Shown: positions 1 to 8,565 of the stretch, in pieces
Layout of the letters: every line of letters starts with the position of its first letter
How positions within the stretch are numbered: position 1 is the first letter of the stretch
DNA from: Modicisalibacter sp033446685
GTDB taxonomy: Bacteria; Pseudomonadota; Gammaproteobacteria; Pseudomonadales; Halomonadaceae
NCBI RefSeq assembly: GCF_033446685.1
Contig: NZ_JAWQLY010000006.1
Span: 124,001-188,000, forward strand
Length of the DNA stretch: 64,000 nucleotides
Direction: 5' to 3'
Translations under genes and position numbers: made by a program
The notes under the pieces: generated by a model
What the model was told of the DNA's origin: nothing
The model's input: only the letters and a program-made list of their open reading frames with translations
Database searches by the model: none

Positions 1-950
1 CGACGGCGCGACTCACCGAGCAAGCGGTCGTACAGCTCGCGGCCTTTCGCGGTCAGCGCCACCCCGCGCTGTTCGATCTCGCCGAAGCGGGCGGTGTGGG
101 TGCCCTGGCGTTCGCCGGCGAAGCGGGTCGGTTCCTCCAGCGCCTTGAAGCTGGTCTGGCGCAGCAGGATCGGGCAGTCGCGCCGCGGCGGCCCCTCGAT
201 CACTTCCTTGGGGTTCATGCCTGCCTGCGGCATGCGGCGCTGGGCTTCGTCGATGTCCAGGGTGCGCGGCGTCAGGTGATTGATATGTGGCCCCCGGAAG
301 CAGACCACATCGGCGATCAGCCGATGCTCGGCGTGTAGCGCTTCATAGGTTTCCAGGTCCACCGTGGCGTCCTTGTGCCAGCGAAAGGTCTCCAGCGCCT
401 CGCTCACGAACCGATCGGCATCCTCGTCGCTGAGCCCACCCTGCGACTCATGCCGGGCGATCATCTCTCGTGCCCCAGGGGTAAAGATATCGCGCCCGGC
501 AAGGATCTTCGCAGCTCGCTCGCGCAGCGTGTCGCTCTCGATCAGTTCGAGACGCAACAGCGAGGTGAAGACCCGGAAGGGGTTGTAGGCCAGCGCGTCG
601 TCATCGACCGGACGGAACGCCGTGGAATGCACGGGCACACCGGCCTCCGACAGGTCGTAGTACCCGACCGGGACCATGCCCATCACGGCGAACAGCCGAC
701 GCAACATGGCCAGCTCATCGGCCGTCCCCACCCGAATGGCGCCATGGCGCTCCACGCCCAGGCGGTTCAGCTCATCGAAGTTCGAAAGCCGCTCGGCCAA
801 TGCCGGGTCGCGTTCGAGCGTTTCTCGGTTTACCTGATCGACCAGTTCGAGCAGCGTCTCGTACTGGGGTACTTCGGCCTGGTACATGGCCGACATGGCC
901 TTGGAGAAGCGGTCGCGGATATCGTTCGGTGAAACGTAAGACGGGTTCAT
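1..950 (-). CDS. hglS: 2-oxoadipate dioxygenase/decarboxylase (HglS/YdcJ, DUF1338), C-terminus cut by window edge
   Basis: The reading frame starts at the ATG at 950, with AAGGAG seven bases upstream, and stays open to the window edge. It gives 316 codons of a family that is usually about 450 residues long. The family is a non-haem Fe(II) enzyme of the VOC fold that turns 2-oxoadipate into D-2-hydroxyglutarate in lysine catabolism. The N-terminus (DIRDRFSKAMSAMY) is typical of YdcJ proteins. The expected metal ligands are visible: His69 in VERHGAIR, His225 in INHLTPR, and a glutamate near 293 in FGEIEQRG. These agree with the published H70/H226/E294 pattern as I remember it. No neighbouring gene upstream points to a lysine operon, so the pathway role comes from the family. 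Confidence 0.88.
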   Translation of the reverse strand, partial: MNPSYVSPNDIRDRFSKAMSAMYQAEVPQYETLLELVDQVNRETLERDPALAERLSNFDELNRLGVERHGAIRVGTADELAMLRRLFAVMGMVPVGYYDLSEAGVPVHSTAFRPVDDDALAYNPFRVFTSLLRLELIESDTLRERAAKILAGRDIFTPGAREMIARHESQGGLSDEDADRFVSEALETFRWHKDATVDLETYEALHAEHRLIADVVCFRGPHINHLTPRTLDIDEAQRRMPQAGMNPKEVIEGPPRRDCPILLRQTSFKALEEPTRFAGERQGTHTARFGEIEQRGVALTAKGRELYDRLLGESRR

Positions 951-1128
951 GGCATGTCTCCTTGGTTCTTGCCGATGATCATGACCGCTTTGCCCCCTGC
1001 AAAACCAGCCCCGCTCTCTGGAAGAGCCCAGTCGACAGCGTATCTCTATCCCGCATGTAACGTGCCCCATCCACTGCCGGTGTCAGCGAGCCCAGCGTCC
1101 TGCGCCTGATGAAAAAAACAGCGCGATA

Positions 1129-1335
1129 GCCAGCCTGCTCGATTTGGGCCAACGCAGCAATCTGGCGGTTGCGCTGAACGAATCGGCGCTCTACTTAGGA
1201 AGTGCCATGGGTCGGCCTGCCGTGCATGTGCCGGTGGACATGCTATCGGTGGGAGCGGGAATCACTGCCCTGCTGGGAATCGGCGTACAACTCTTGTCCC
1301 TGCGCACCTCGAAGCGACGCGCCGTGCCTAACTGG
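1129..1335 (+). pseudogene. C-terminal remnant of an MFS transporter
   Basis: One frame reads ALNESALYLGSAMG, then PVDMLSVGAGITALLGIGVQ, then a basic tail. This is how the last two membrane helices of DHA1-type drug/sugar MFS exporters end. The glycine-rich segment between the two helices is shortened, and there is no N-terminal part upstream. It is a dead gene tail. A second, different MFS tail with the same PVD-LS-A-G pattern lies at 39554-39720. The rest of 951-1465 shows nothing that I can name. Confidence 0.55.
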
Positions 1336-1465
1336 GTACGGGGTCGTCGAACGAGGCCGAAGTCAGGGCCAGGCCATTATCGCTTTCGCGACAAGCAAGC
1401 ACGGCACGAAAACGCCCCAACGTCCCGTTTGCTGAGGCTGTACCAGTAACTCTGAATCGGCTGAA

Positions 1466-2989
1466 CTAGTCCGTCTGATTGCCGTGCCCTGCCGCCGCCT
1501 GCATGCGCCGACGCAGGATCGGCCCGACGATGACCGGCAGGATCAATCCGATGATCGCCACGGTCCACAACCCGATCGCCAGACCGCTATTCCACAGCGC
1601 GGTCCAGTCGCCATCGGCGATGTCCAGCGTGTGGCGCAGGTTCTTCTCCATCTCCGGCCCCAGCAGCAGGCCGAGGATGATCGGCACCAGCGGGATCTCC
1701 AGCTTGCGCAGGAAATAACCGAACACCCCGAAGGCGACCATGAAATACAGGTCGAACGCCGAGTTGCTGATCGAGTAGATGCCCACGAAGGCCACCATGG
1801 TCACGATCGGCAGCAGGTACATCGGCGGTACCGACAGCAGCCTGACGAAGATGCCCACCAGCGGGATGTTGAGCAGCAGCAGCAGGAAGTTGCCGATCAG
1901 CAGCGCCGCGATCACGCCCCAGACGATATCGGCGTTCTGGGTGAACATCAGCGGCCCGGGGGTGATATTCATCGAGATCAGCAGCGCCAGCAGCACCGCG
2001 GTGGTGCCGCTGCCCGGCACGCCGAGGGTCAGCATGGGCACCAGCGCCCCCGAGGACGCCCCATTGTTACCGGCCTCGGGGGCCGCCACGCCACGCGGAT
2101 CCCCTGTGCCGAAGTTACCCTTCCTGCCGAGGACCTTCTTCTCCAGCGTGTAGCTGATGAAGCTGCCCAGCGAGGCGCCGGCGCCCGGCAGGACCCCGGC
2201 GATGAAGCCGAGCACCCCGCCACGGATGCTGGTCGGCATGATCTCGCGGACCTCCTTCCAGGACAGCTTGAGCTTGTTGACCACCATCGGACCCTTGCCG
2301 CCCCCGGCACGCTCCTCGATGAAGAACAGCAGTTCGGAAATCGCGAACAGACCGACGATGGCGATGATGAAGTCGACGCCTTCATAGAGCTCCAGCACAC
2401 CGAAGGTATAGCGCTGGGTACCGGTGGAATCGATGCCCACCGTGGCGATCATCAGGCCGAGGGCCGCAGCCATGATGGTCTTGACCGGATTCTTGCCGGT
2501 AATCCCGCCGAGTGTGGCGAAGGCCAGCACGAATAGCGCGAAATACTCGGCCGCGCCGAAGGTCAGCGCGAACTTGGCCAGCAGCGGCGCCAGCAGGATC
2601 AACCCCACCGTGGCGATCAGGCTGCCCATGAACGAGGCGATCGCAGAGATTGCCAGCGCCTCGGCCGCCTTGCCCTGCTGGGCCATCGGGTAGCCGTCGA
2701 GGCAGGTCATCATCGCCGGCTCGTCCCCCGGGATGTTCAGAAGAATCGAGGAGATACGTCCGCCGTACATGGCGCCCGCATAGACCGCCGTGAGCATGAT
2801 CAAGGCGGTTTCCGGGCGCAGGCCCAGGGTGAAGGCCAGCGGGATCAGAATCGCCACGCCGTTGGCCGGCCCGAGTCCGGGCAGCGCGCCGATCAGGGTG
2901 CCCAGGAAGGCCCCCATCAGCGCGAACATCAGGTTGTGCGGCTGCAGGGCGATGCCGAACCCATCGATCAGATAGCCCAGGGTTTCCAT
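1466..2989 (-). CDS. tctA: Tripartite tricarboxylate transporter, large permease TctA
   Basis: This 507-residue integral membrane protein has the usual TctA length of about 500. It starts METLGYLIDGFGIAL, and the glycine-rich GALPGLGPANG motif follows near residue 40. This motif, and the second one (AGVLPGAGASLG) past residue 260, are the two inverted-repeat substrate-site signatures of TTT large subunits. The chosen ATG at 2989 overlaps the tctB stop as TGATG, which excludes the longer 3127 start lying inside tctB. It forms the transport channel with TctB and the periplasmic receptor TctC. The regulator and CoA-transferase genes nearby suggest a tri- or dicarboxylate substrate. Confidence in the family is high, while the substrate is unknown. 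Confidence 0.93.
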   Translation of the reverse strand: METLGYLIDGFGIALQPHNLMFALMGAFLGTLIGALPGLGPANGVAILIPLAFTLGLRPETALIMLTAVYAGAMYGGRISSILLNIPGDEPAMMTCLDGYPMAQQGKAAEALAISAIASFMGSLIATVGLILLAPLLAKFALTFGAAEYFALFVLAFATLGGITGKNPVKTIMAAALGLMIATVGIDSTGTQRYTFGVLELYEGVDFIIAIVGLFAISELLFFIEERAGGGKGPMVVNKLKLSWKEVREIMPTSIRGGVLGFIAGVLPGAGASLGSFISYTLEKKVLGRKGNFGTGDPRGVAAPEAGNNGASSGALVPMLTLGVPGSGTTAVLLALLISMNITPGPLMFTQNADIVWGVIAALLIGNFLLLLLNIPLVGIFVRLLSVPPMYLLPIVTMVAFVGIYSISNSAFDLYFMVAFGVFGYFLRKLEIPLVPIILGLLLGPEMEKNLRHTLDIADGDWTALWNSGLAIGLWTVAIIGLILPVIVGPILRRRMQAAAGHGNQTD

Positions 2990-3444
2990 CAGCTTCCCTC
3001 CAGCACGCCAAGCACACCCAACGGCAGGGCCAGGTCGAGTGCGAAGGTGAACAGTAGATAGACCGCGACGCCGGCCACCCCGCCGGTCACGAAGGCGCGC
3101 ACGGGTGCAGCGCCCATGCGCCAGCACAACGTACCCACCGCCAGCAGGGTGGCGAGAATAAAGCCGAGCGGCTCCAGCAGCAGCGTGTAGGCGATCAGCA
3201 CCAGCACAGCGATGGTCAATTCCAGCGCGATACGCCCCCTGGGCCAGGCATTGTCGGGGTCCGGCTTGACGATCAGGTAGAGGCTGGACAGCGCCAGCAC
3301 CACCGCGATCACCTGGGGAAAGGTCTCGGGGCCGACCGATTCGGCCCCACCGAACGGCTCCGGAAACTGGGTGGCGCCCCAGCCGTACGCGACGGCCAGG
3401 ACGAGCATCAGTATTCCGTAGATGCGGTCATTGAGACGGGTCAC
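2989..3444 (-). CDS. tctB: Tripartite tricarboxylate transporter, small permease TctB
   Basis: This 151-residue protein has about four membrane helices, the normal size and layout of TctB. The first helix (ILMLVLAVAYGWGA) lies near residue 20 and is followed by the conserved GPETFPQVIA stretch typical of the family. It starts with GTG at 3444, and the start overlaps the tctC stop as GTGA. Its own stop overlaps the tctA start by one base, so the three genes are translationally coupled. TctB is the poorly conserved helper subunit that completes the membrane part of the transporter. Confidence 0.9.
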   Translation of the reverse strand: MTRLNDRIYGILMLVLAVAYGWGATQFPEPFGGAESVGPETFPQVIAVVLALSSLYLIVKPDPDNAWPRGRIALELTIAVLVLIAYTLLLEPLGFILATLLAVGTLCWRMGAAPVRAFVTGGVAGVAVYLLFTFALDLALPLGVLGVLEGS

Positions 3445-4424
3445 TGGATAATCCCGACTTCCCTGGAGAGAGTCTCAATGTCGTTGATCTGATCCTCAAT
3501 GAACTGCCTGAACTCCTCACCCTGTACATCGAAAGGAATTAACCCATTCTGTTTCATGACTCGCTGCCACTCGTCACTGGCGTATAGTTGGTCCAAGGCA
3601 TCGACCCAGTATTGCTTGGCATCGTCAGAGATATCCGCCGGCATGTAGAAGCCGCGCCAGTTGGCACCGACCACGTCCACGCCCTGCTCCTTGGCAGTGG
3701 GAATATCGCTGAGATCGCCGGACAGACGCTCTTTGGCGAGGACTGCCAGCACGCGCAGGTCACCGGATTCCATGAACCCTTGGGCTTCACTGATATCACC
3801 GGTGAAAACATCGATATGGCCACCCACCACCTGGGTCATGGCTTCGCCCCCGCCGGTAAAAGGCAGGTACTTGATGCGGTTCAGGCCTTCTACACCGGCT
3901 TCCTTTGCCAGCATCAATACCTTGAGATGGTCCCACCCGCCCTTTGAGCTGCCTCCGGCAAAGCTGACCGAGTTCGGCTCTTCCTTGAGTGTGCTAAGCA
4001 GATCCCCGAAATTTTCGATCGCGGAGTCGTCGGCCACCGCGATGATGCCGTAATCGGCACCCAGGGCGCCGATCCAGTTGACCATATCGGCATTCATTCC
4101 CCGGAACTGCCCTTGCGCCAATCGGGTCGTGGTTGCCGTTGAAGCAGCTACGAGCAGCTCCTCGTCCCCGGCCCGCTTGCTAATGACGTGGGCAAAGGCC
4201 ACGCCCCCACTGGCGCCCGGCATGTTGATGGTCTGAACACTGCCGGGAACCAGGTTCAACTCTTCCAATGTTCGCCCGACGCTTCGGCAAGTGAAGTCCC
4301 AGCCACCGCCCGGGTCAGCTGGAGCGAGGCACTCGACCTTGCCTTCGGGCTCATAGGCACTAGCGGCAAAAGGAAAGACAACGGCGCCGGCGACGACTGC
4401 TGCGCTGAGAAGGGCCTTTTTCAT
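3441..4424 (-). CDS. tctC: Tripartite tricarboxylate transporter, periplasmic receptor TctC
   Basis: This is a solute-binding protein of 327 residues with a Sec signal peptide (MKKALLSAAVVAGAVVFPFAASA). The mature start (YEPEGKVECLAPADPGGGWD) carries the PGGGWD motif that binds a carboxylate in TctC/BugT receptors. I chose the ATG at 4424 because GGAG lies seven bases upstream. An in-frame ATG at 4436 would add four residues and has no ribosome site. It is the first gene of tctCBA. A candidate regulator site at 4460-4472 shares its core with one in the IclR/CoA-transferase promoter region. Confidence 0.93.
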   Translation of the reverse strand: MKKALLSAAVVAGAVVFPFAASAYEPEGKVECLAPADPGGGWDFTCRSVGRTLEELNLVPGSVQTINMPGASGGVAFAHVISKRAGDEELLVAASTATTTRLAQGQFRGMNADMVNWIGALGADYGIIAVADDSAIENFGDLLSTLKEEPNSVSFAGGSSKGGWDHLKVLMLAKEAGVEGLNRIKYLPFTGGGEAMTQVVGGHIDVFTGDISEAQGFMESGDLRVLAVLAKERLSGDLSDIPTAKEQGVDVVGANWRGFYMPADISDDAKQYWVDALDQLYASDEWQRVMKQNGLIPFDVQGEEFRQFIEDQINDIETLSREVGIIQ

Positions 4425-4459
4425 GGTGTGCTCCATTAACGAATCATTGTTCTATTCAA

Positions 4460-4472
4460 TGCAACCTGTTTC
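4460..4472 (-). promoter_or_regulatory. Candidate IclR-family site upstream of tctC
   Basis: Read on the minus strand, this is GAAACAGGTTGCA, 36 bases before the tctC start. A near copy (GAAACTGCCTTGCA) lies at 5382-5395 between the iclR-type gene and the CoA-transferase gene. TTGTTCTAT is also found near both (about 4448 and 5433). The shared words suggest that one regulator controls both operons. This is inferred from two copies only. Confidence 0.35.
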
Positions 4473-4614
4473 ACAGAAGGGAATCTAGAGAGCGGACTGA
4501 CGCTTCGTCAATGGAGAACAGCGAAATACCAACTAAAGTCGCAAGAGCGTGCTCGCCTGGCTTGAATAGCAACGCCCATCACAACGTGTCGGCCTGGGTA
4601 TCTTCCGAGCATGA

Positions 4615-4646
4615 AAAAGCCCAACACCGCTAGGCGTTGGGCTTTT
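4615..4646 (-). terminator. Rho-independent terminator of the IclR-type gene
   Basis: A 14-base stem with one mismatch (AAAAGCCCAAC-CC) and a four-base loop (GCTA) is followed on the minus strand by a T run. It lies 26 bases after the stop of the regulator gene and insulates it from tctC. Confidence 0.85.
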
Positions 4647-4671
4647 GGCTTATAGGTCTGTCAGGGCTGAC

Positions 4672-5337
4672 TCAAGCTGGGCGCAATGCCTTAGGCCATT
4701 GCCGCTCCAATAACGCCGCATACTGGGTCAGAAGGGGAACGTAACGATCACGGACCAAGGCGTTGAATCGCTCGCTTGGGCCGGAAAGTGCCAATGCGCC
4801 CATGAGTTCGCCTTCGGAGTTATAAATACCGATCGCTGCTGCAGATAGCCCTACCTGGCGTTCCCCACTGGAAACAGAGACTTGCCCTCTCGGGGTCTCA
4901 TAATTGAGTACACGCCCTGCTGCCCCTCGCCCCAATGGCAAGCGCACGCCTTCTTCGAGGTGATGGCGAACTTCCAGCCGACCATTCTCCCGTAAACGGC
5001 AGATCCGCTCGTCGCCATGGCGGATGTAGAACGAAGCGGTTTCCTCACTCGCATCCCGCAACGATTCCAGAACGGGCCGCACCAGATTCTCGAGTTGCGG
5101 CCCCTCGCCTGCCAGCGGCGCCATCCGGGCGAATGCCGGCCCCAAGCGATAAATACCGCGTTCGTCACGCACCACATAGCCAAAAATTTCAAGCGATGCC
5201 ATCAGCCGCAGAATAGTGCTCTTGTAAAAGCCGGTCGCGTTTGCCAGCTCGGTCAGCGAAAACTCGCGCCGGTCGGCTGAGAACGCCTCCAGCAAGGTCA
5301 ACGCCCGCTCGACGGCCTCGACGCGTCGCTGATTCAT
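4672..5337 (-). CDS. IclR-family transcriptional regulator
   Basis: This 221-residue protein has an N-terminal winged helix (residues 5-65; SLTELANATGFYKSTILRLM is the helix-turn-helix) and a C-terminal IclR effector domain (LPLGRGAAGRVLNY motif). The effector domain ends a little short of the usual 250-260 residues. The ATG at 5337 has GAGGAGG seven bases upstream. A TTG further up is less likely. It is divergent from the CoA-transferase operon and on the same strand as tctCBA, so it probably controls both in response to the imported acid or a breakdown product. The operator candidates are given as separate entries. Confidence 0.9.
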   Translation of the reverse strand: MNQRRVEAVERALTLLEAFSADRREFSLTELANATGFYKSTILRLMASLEIFGYVVRDERGIYRLGPAFARMAPLAGEGPQLENLVRPVLESLRDASEETASFYIRHGDERICRLRENGRLEVRHHLEEGVRLPLGRGAAGRVLNYETPRGQVSVSSGERQVGLSAAAIGIYNSEGELMGALALSGPSERFNALVRDRYVPLLTQYAALLERQWPKALRPA

Positions 5338-5355
5338 AGGGTTCCTCCTCAATGG

Positions 5356-5426
5356 GACTAAAGACTAATGTTCTGACAGGCGAAACTGCCTTGCAACAAG
5401 AATGCGCCCCTCATATTCTCTTAGTC
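5356..5426. promoter_or_regulatory. Divergent promoter/operator region of the IclR regulon
   Basis: The 115 bases between the two divergent starts contain GACTAA (5356-5361) and its inverted copy TTAGTC (5421-5426). They also contain GAAACTGCCTTGCA (5382-5395), which matches a site before tctC. The IclR protein probably binds here. Which of these words is the real operator cannot be told from sequence alone. Confidence 0.4.
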
Positions 5427-5452
5427 GAAACTTGTTCTATCTAGGGAAACAA

Positions 5453-6613
5453 ATGGGCGCACTACTTTCTGGCTACCGCGTTCTCGACCTGACCAACGTT
5501 CTGGCAGGGCCTTTCTGCTGCCATCAACTAGCCCACCTGGGTGCCGAGGTGATCAAGGTCGAACGCCCCCAAGGTGGGGATCTGGCGCGTCAGTTGGGTG
5601 CTGATCCCGAGCTCAACCGTAATTTCATGGGGGTTTCCTTTCTGGCACAAAATGCCGGGAAGCGTTCAGTCACCCTCGATTTGAAACATCCCGATGATCG
5701 TCGCCGCTTCCTTGAACTAGTCAAGGAAACCGATGTGCTGGTCGAAAACTTTCGTCCCGGTGTAATGCAGCGCCTCGAATTAGGCTATGAGGCCTTGCGC
5801 GAGGTCAATCCAAAGCTGGTCTATTGTGCCATTTCCGGCTTCGGTCAAGACGGGCCCCTGGCAAACTATCCAGCCTACGACCAGATCATTCAGGGCATGG
5901 CAGGCGTCATGAGCATTACCGGAGCGCCTGACAATGCTCCCTACCGGGTCGGGTATCCGCTCGCAGATACTGTCGGCGGCCTCACGGCAGCCATGTCCAT
6001 CAATGCCGCTTTGGCCGAGCGCCCTCGTCGCGCCCATTTCATCGATATATCGATGCTGGAATCGGTGCTGGCCACGATGGGCTGGGCGGTCTCCAACCTG
6101 CTCATCGCCGGTAAGGAGCCCCGCCCACTCGGCAATGACAACGTAACGGCAAGCCCCTCGGGAACGTTCCGCACCGGCGACGGCTTGATCAACATCGCAG
6201 CCAACAAGCAGGAGCAGTTCGAGGCGGTCTGCAGCATCCTCGGCCATCCAGAGTGGTGCAACGATCCTCGCTTTGCTGAGCGACAGGCTCGCCTGGACCA
6301 CCGCACTGAGTTGACCCACTGCATCGAAGCCGCCCTGGGCAATGGCACTACCGATCATTGGTGGCGCACGTTGGTCGAGGCCGGCGTCCCGGCCGGGCCG
6401 GTGTATAGCGTTGCCGAAGCCTTGGCCCATCCCCAGGTTCGTGACCGCGGTTTGATCGAGCGCTTCGACGAAAGCTCGGTGGGCCGCCCCCTGGAAGTTG
6501 TCAGCGGAGGTTATCGAATTGACGGCCAGGCACCCCGAGTTGCCACCCCGCCGCCACGCCTGGGAGCAGACAATTGGGAACTGTTGCCCCCGCATGCCGC
6601 TAACGATGAATGA
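5453..6613 (+). CDS. Class III CoA-transferase (CaiB/BaiF family)
   Basis: This 386-residue enzyme has the family's usual length and order: LDLTNVLAGPFC near residue 11, LGAEVIKVERP near 29, and VTLDLKHPDDR near 73. The expected catalytic aspartate is Asp172 in PLADTVGG. Class III enzymes move CoA from one acyl-CoA to another carboxylate. I chose the ATG at 5453, with AGGGA upstream, over one 17 codons earlier. The downstream gene overlaps it by eight bases and encodes a citryl-CoA lyase-like enzyme. The pair therefore suggests that a citrate-like acid is first converted to its CoA thioester and then cleaved. The donor and acceptor are unknown. Confidence 0.88.
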   Translation: MGALLSGYRVLDLTNVLAGPFCCHQLAHLGAEVIKVERPQGGDLARQLGADPELNRNFMGVSFLAQNAGKRSVTLDLKHPDDRRRFLELVKETDVLVENFRPGVMQRLELGYEALREVNPKLVYCAISGFGQDGPLANYPAYDQIIQGMAGVMSITGAPDNAPYRVGYPLADTVGGLTAAMSINAALAERPRRAHFIDISMLESVLATMGWAVSNLLIAGKEPRPLGNDNVTASPSGTFRTGDGLINIAANKQEQFEAVCSILGHPEWCNDPRFAERQARLDHRTELTHCIEAALGNGTTDHWWRTLVEAGVPAGPVYSVAEALAHPQVRDRGLIERFDESSVGRPLEVVSGGYRIDGQAPRVATPPPRLGADNWELLPPHAANDE

Positions 6614-7487
6614 CCTACCGGACGACGACCCCATGACCCAGACAAATGACGCAGCACAGGACCTTGATCCGCGCCACGCCCAGCAGTGGTGGCAAACCGA
6701 CATCATCGACATGCACCCAGGGGAGATCCGCTATCGCGGATATCCTATCGAGGAGCTCATCGGCCAGGTCAACTTCGCAGACATGGTATGGCTCATGACC
6801 CGGGGCGAGTTACCGAGCCGCGCCCAATCGACGCTACTTGAAGCTGCGCTGGTCAGCGCAGTCGATCACGGCCCGCAAGCGCCCAGTATCGCCATCGCTC
6901 GTATGGCCATGACCTGCGGTAGCAGCCTCAACAATGCCATGGCATCAGCCGTCAACGTCCTCGATGACGTGCATGGCGGTGCGGGAGAGCAAGCCGTCGA
7001 ACTCTACCAACGGATTCTAGCGCTCCAGAACGAGGGTCACCCTCTAGAAGCTGCTGTTAGTGAGGGTATTGCCGAATGGCAGCAGACCCGTACCAAGATC
7101 ATTCCTGGCTTCGGCCATCGCTTTCATCCCGTCGACCCGCGTGGTCCGAAGCTGCTGAGCCTGGTGGAAGAAGCTGCCGCTCGTAACGAGGTGGCAGGCA
7201 GTTTCGTAGCGATCGCCCGTGAAATCGAGCGCCAACTGATCGCCAGGAAAAACAAGCCGATTCCGCTGAACATCGACGGAGCGACTGCGGTGATTTATGC
7301 CGAGCTGGGCTTCCCGGCACCGCTGGCTCGCGGCCTGTTCTGCCTGTCCCGCTCGGTGGGCATACTCGCCCACGCCTGGGAACAGAAGTGCCAGGGCGGC
7401 CGAAACAAAGGGCCGATTCCCAAGGGCTGGCTATGGCCCTATGGCGGTCCCACACCACGCTCGGTTCCCGAACGCGACGCTCGATAA
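6606..7487 (+). CDS. Citryl-CoA lyase-like enzyme (citrate synthase superfamily)
   Basis: This protein of 293 residues is shorter than citrate synthase (about 430) and matches the stand-alone citryl-CoA lyase group. The three catalytic positions of the citrate synthase fold are visible: a histidine in DDVHGGAGEQ, a histidine in PGFGHRFHPVDPRGPK, and an aspartate in LNIDGATA. Family enzymes split a citryl-CoA-type thioester into acetyl-CoA and a 2-oxoacid. The ATG at 6606 overlaps the CoA-transferase stop by eight bases. An ATG at 6633 is also possible, and neither has a strong ribosome site. The N-terminus (DIIDMHPGEIRYRGYPIEEL) is typical of the superfamily. The true substrate may be a substituted citrate. 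Confidence 0.82.
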   Translation: MNDLPDDDPMTQTNDAAQDLDPRHAQQWWQTDIIDMHPGEIRYRGYPIEELIGQVNFADMVWLMTRGELPSRAQSTLLEAALVSAVDHGPQAPSIAIARMAMTCGSSLNNAMASAVNVLDDVHGGAGEQAVELYQRILALQNEGHPLEAAVSEGIAEWQQTRTKIIPGFGHRFHPVDPRGPKLLSLVEEAAARNEVAGSFVAIAREIERQLIARKNKPIPLNIDGATAVIYAELGFPAPLARGLFCLSRSVGILAHAWEQKCQGGRNKGPIPKGWLWPYGGPTPRSVPERDAR

Positions 7488-7541
7488 AACAACTTCAACA
7501 CGCACCGAAGGCATCATCGGCAATTCTCTGGAGAACCAACA

Positions 7542-8546
7542 ATGAAAGTGTACAACACGCCTCGCACCCTGCTCGCCCTGCTCGCAACGACGACGATTGG
7601 TCTGAGTACCGCGCATGCCGATGACCTGGTCGTCAGCGCGACCTCACAAACCTCCGATGATTACGCCCTCGCCGTGGCCTGGTCGAACCAACTGGCCAGG
7701 AGCGACGGGGACAACCGGCTTACCGTGGTCGACAACGGCAGCGTCAACGGCCTGCGCCAGCTGGCTTCCAATCGCCTGGATGTCGCGGTCATCGGCGCTC
7801 CGCACTATCTCGATGCCGTCAACAAGCGCGGTAACTTCAGTCAGGATCCTGACCGCCTGACCGAGGCCTATCAGGATCTCCGTAGCCTCTTTGCCATCAG
7901 TACCAGCGCCGGCCAGTATGTCGTGCGCGAAGATGCGGGCATTGAAAGCTTCGCTGACCTGGATGGGCACAGCATCGCCATTGGCCGCCCGGGCGGTAAT
8001 GCCGGCAGAGTCAGCGGCGCTTTCCTGGAAGCTTATGGTTTCGAGCCCGGCGAAGACGTCGATACCCAATACATCGATTACAGCGATGCCTTCAACCAGA
8101 TGTCCAACGGCCGACTCGATGGCACGTTCGTCTGGGGTGGCCTGCCTCAGGCAGCCATCGACAATGCCTCACGCACCATGGACCTGCGTTTCATCTCGCC
8201 CAGCGAAGACAAGATGGAAGCGTTCAGGGAACACATCACGGCCGGCGAGCATTATCGTCTGAAAGCCATTTCCAGCGAGGAGATCGAAAACGCCTATCAA
8301 GGTCGTGTCGAGGCCGAGGGTAACGTCAACTTCTGGACATTTCCCTACATGTTCGTCGTCAACAAGGCCATGGAGGACGAAACCGCCTACGAGCTCACCA
8401 AGTCGTTGTGGAGCAACCTGGATGCAATCAAACAGACCAGTGCCGCGCTTAACCTGTTGCGCCGTGACGAGGCGACAACGGGCCTGACGGCCGAGCTGCA
8501 CCCCGGCGCCGAGCGCTATTTCCGCGAAATCGGCTTGATCGAATAA
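7542..8546 (+). CDS. TAXI-family TRAP transporter solute receptor
   Basis: This periplasmic binding protein of 334 residues has a signal peptide ending near STAHA (residue 26). Its body is typical of TAXI receptors: repeated NGLRQLASNRLDVAVIG, then VREDAGIESFADLDGHSIAIGRPGGNAG. TAXI receptors bind small acids and pass them to a fused TRAP permease, which is the next gene. CTGGAGAACCAACA precedes the ATG. It lies 54 bases after the lyase-like gene in the same operon, so this island carries two separate acid transporters (TTT and TRAP). Confidence 0.9.
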   Translation: MKVYNTPRTLLALLATTTIGLSTAHADDLVVSATSQTSDDYALAVAWSNQLARSDGDNRLTVVDNGSVNGLRQLASNRLDVAVIGAPHYLDAVNKRGNFSQDPDRLTEAYQDLRSLFAISTSAGQYVVREDAGIESFADLDGHSIAIGRPGGNAGRVSGAFLEAYGFEPGEDVDTQYIDYSDAFNQMSNGRLDGTFVWGGLPQAAIDNASRTMDLRFISPSEDKMEAFREHITAGEHYRLKAISSEEIENAYQGRVEAEGNVNFWTFPYMFVVNKAMEDETAYELTKSLWSNLDAIKQTSAALNLLRRDEATTGLTAELHPGAERYFREIGLIE

Positions 8547-8565
8547 CGCTTTTCGAGAAACAGCT

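Noticed and set aside
375..932. Plus-strand frame opposite hglS
   Set aside because: Shadow of the minus-strand gene, whose metal ligands and start are clear.
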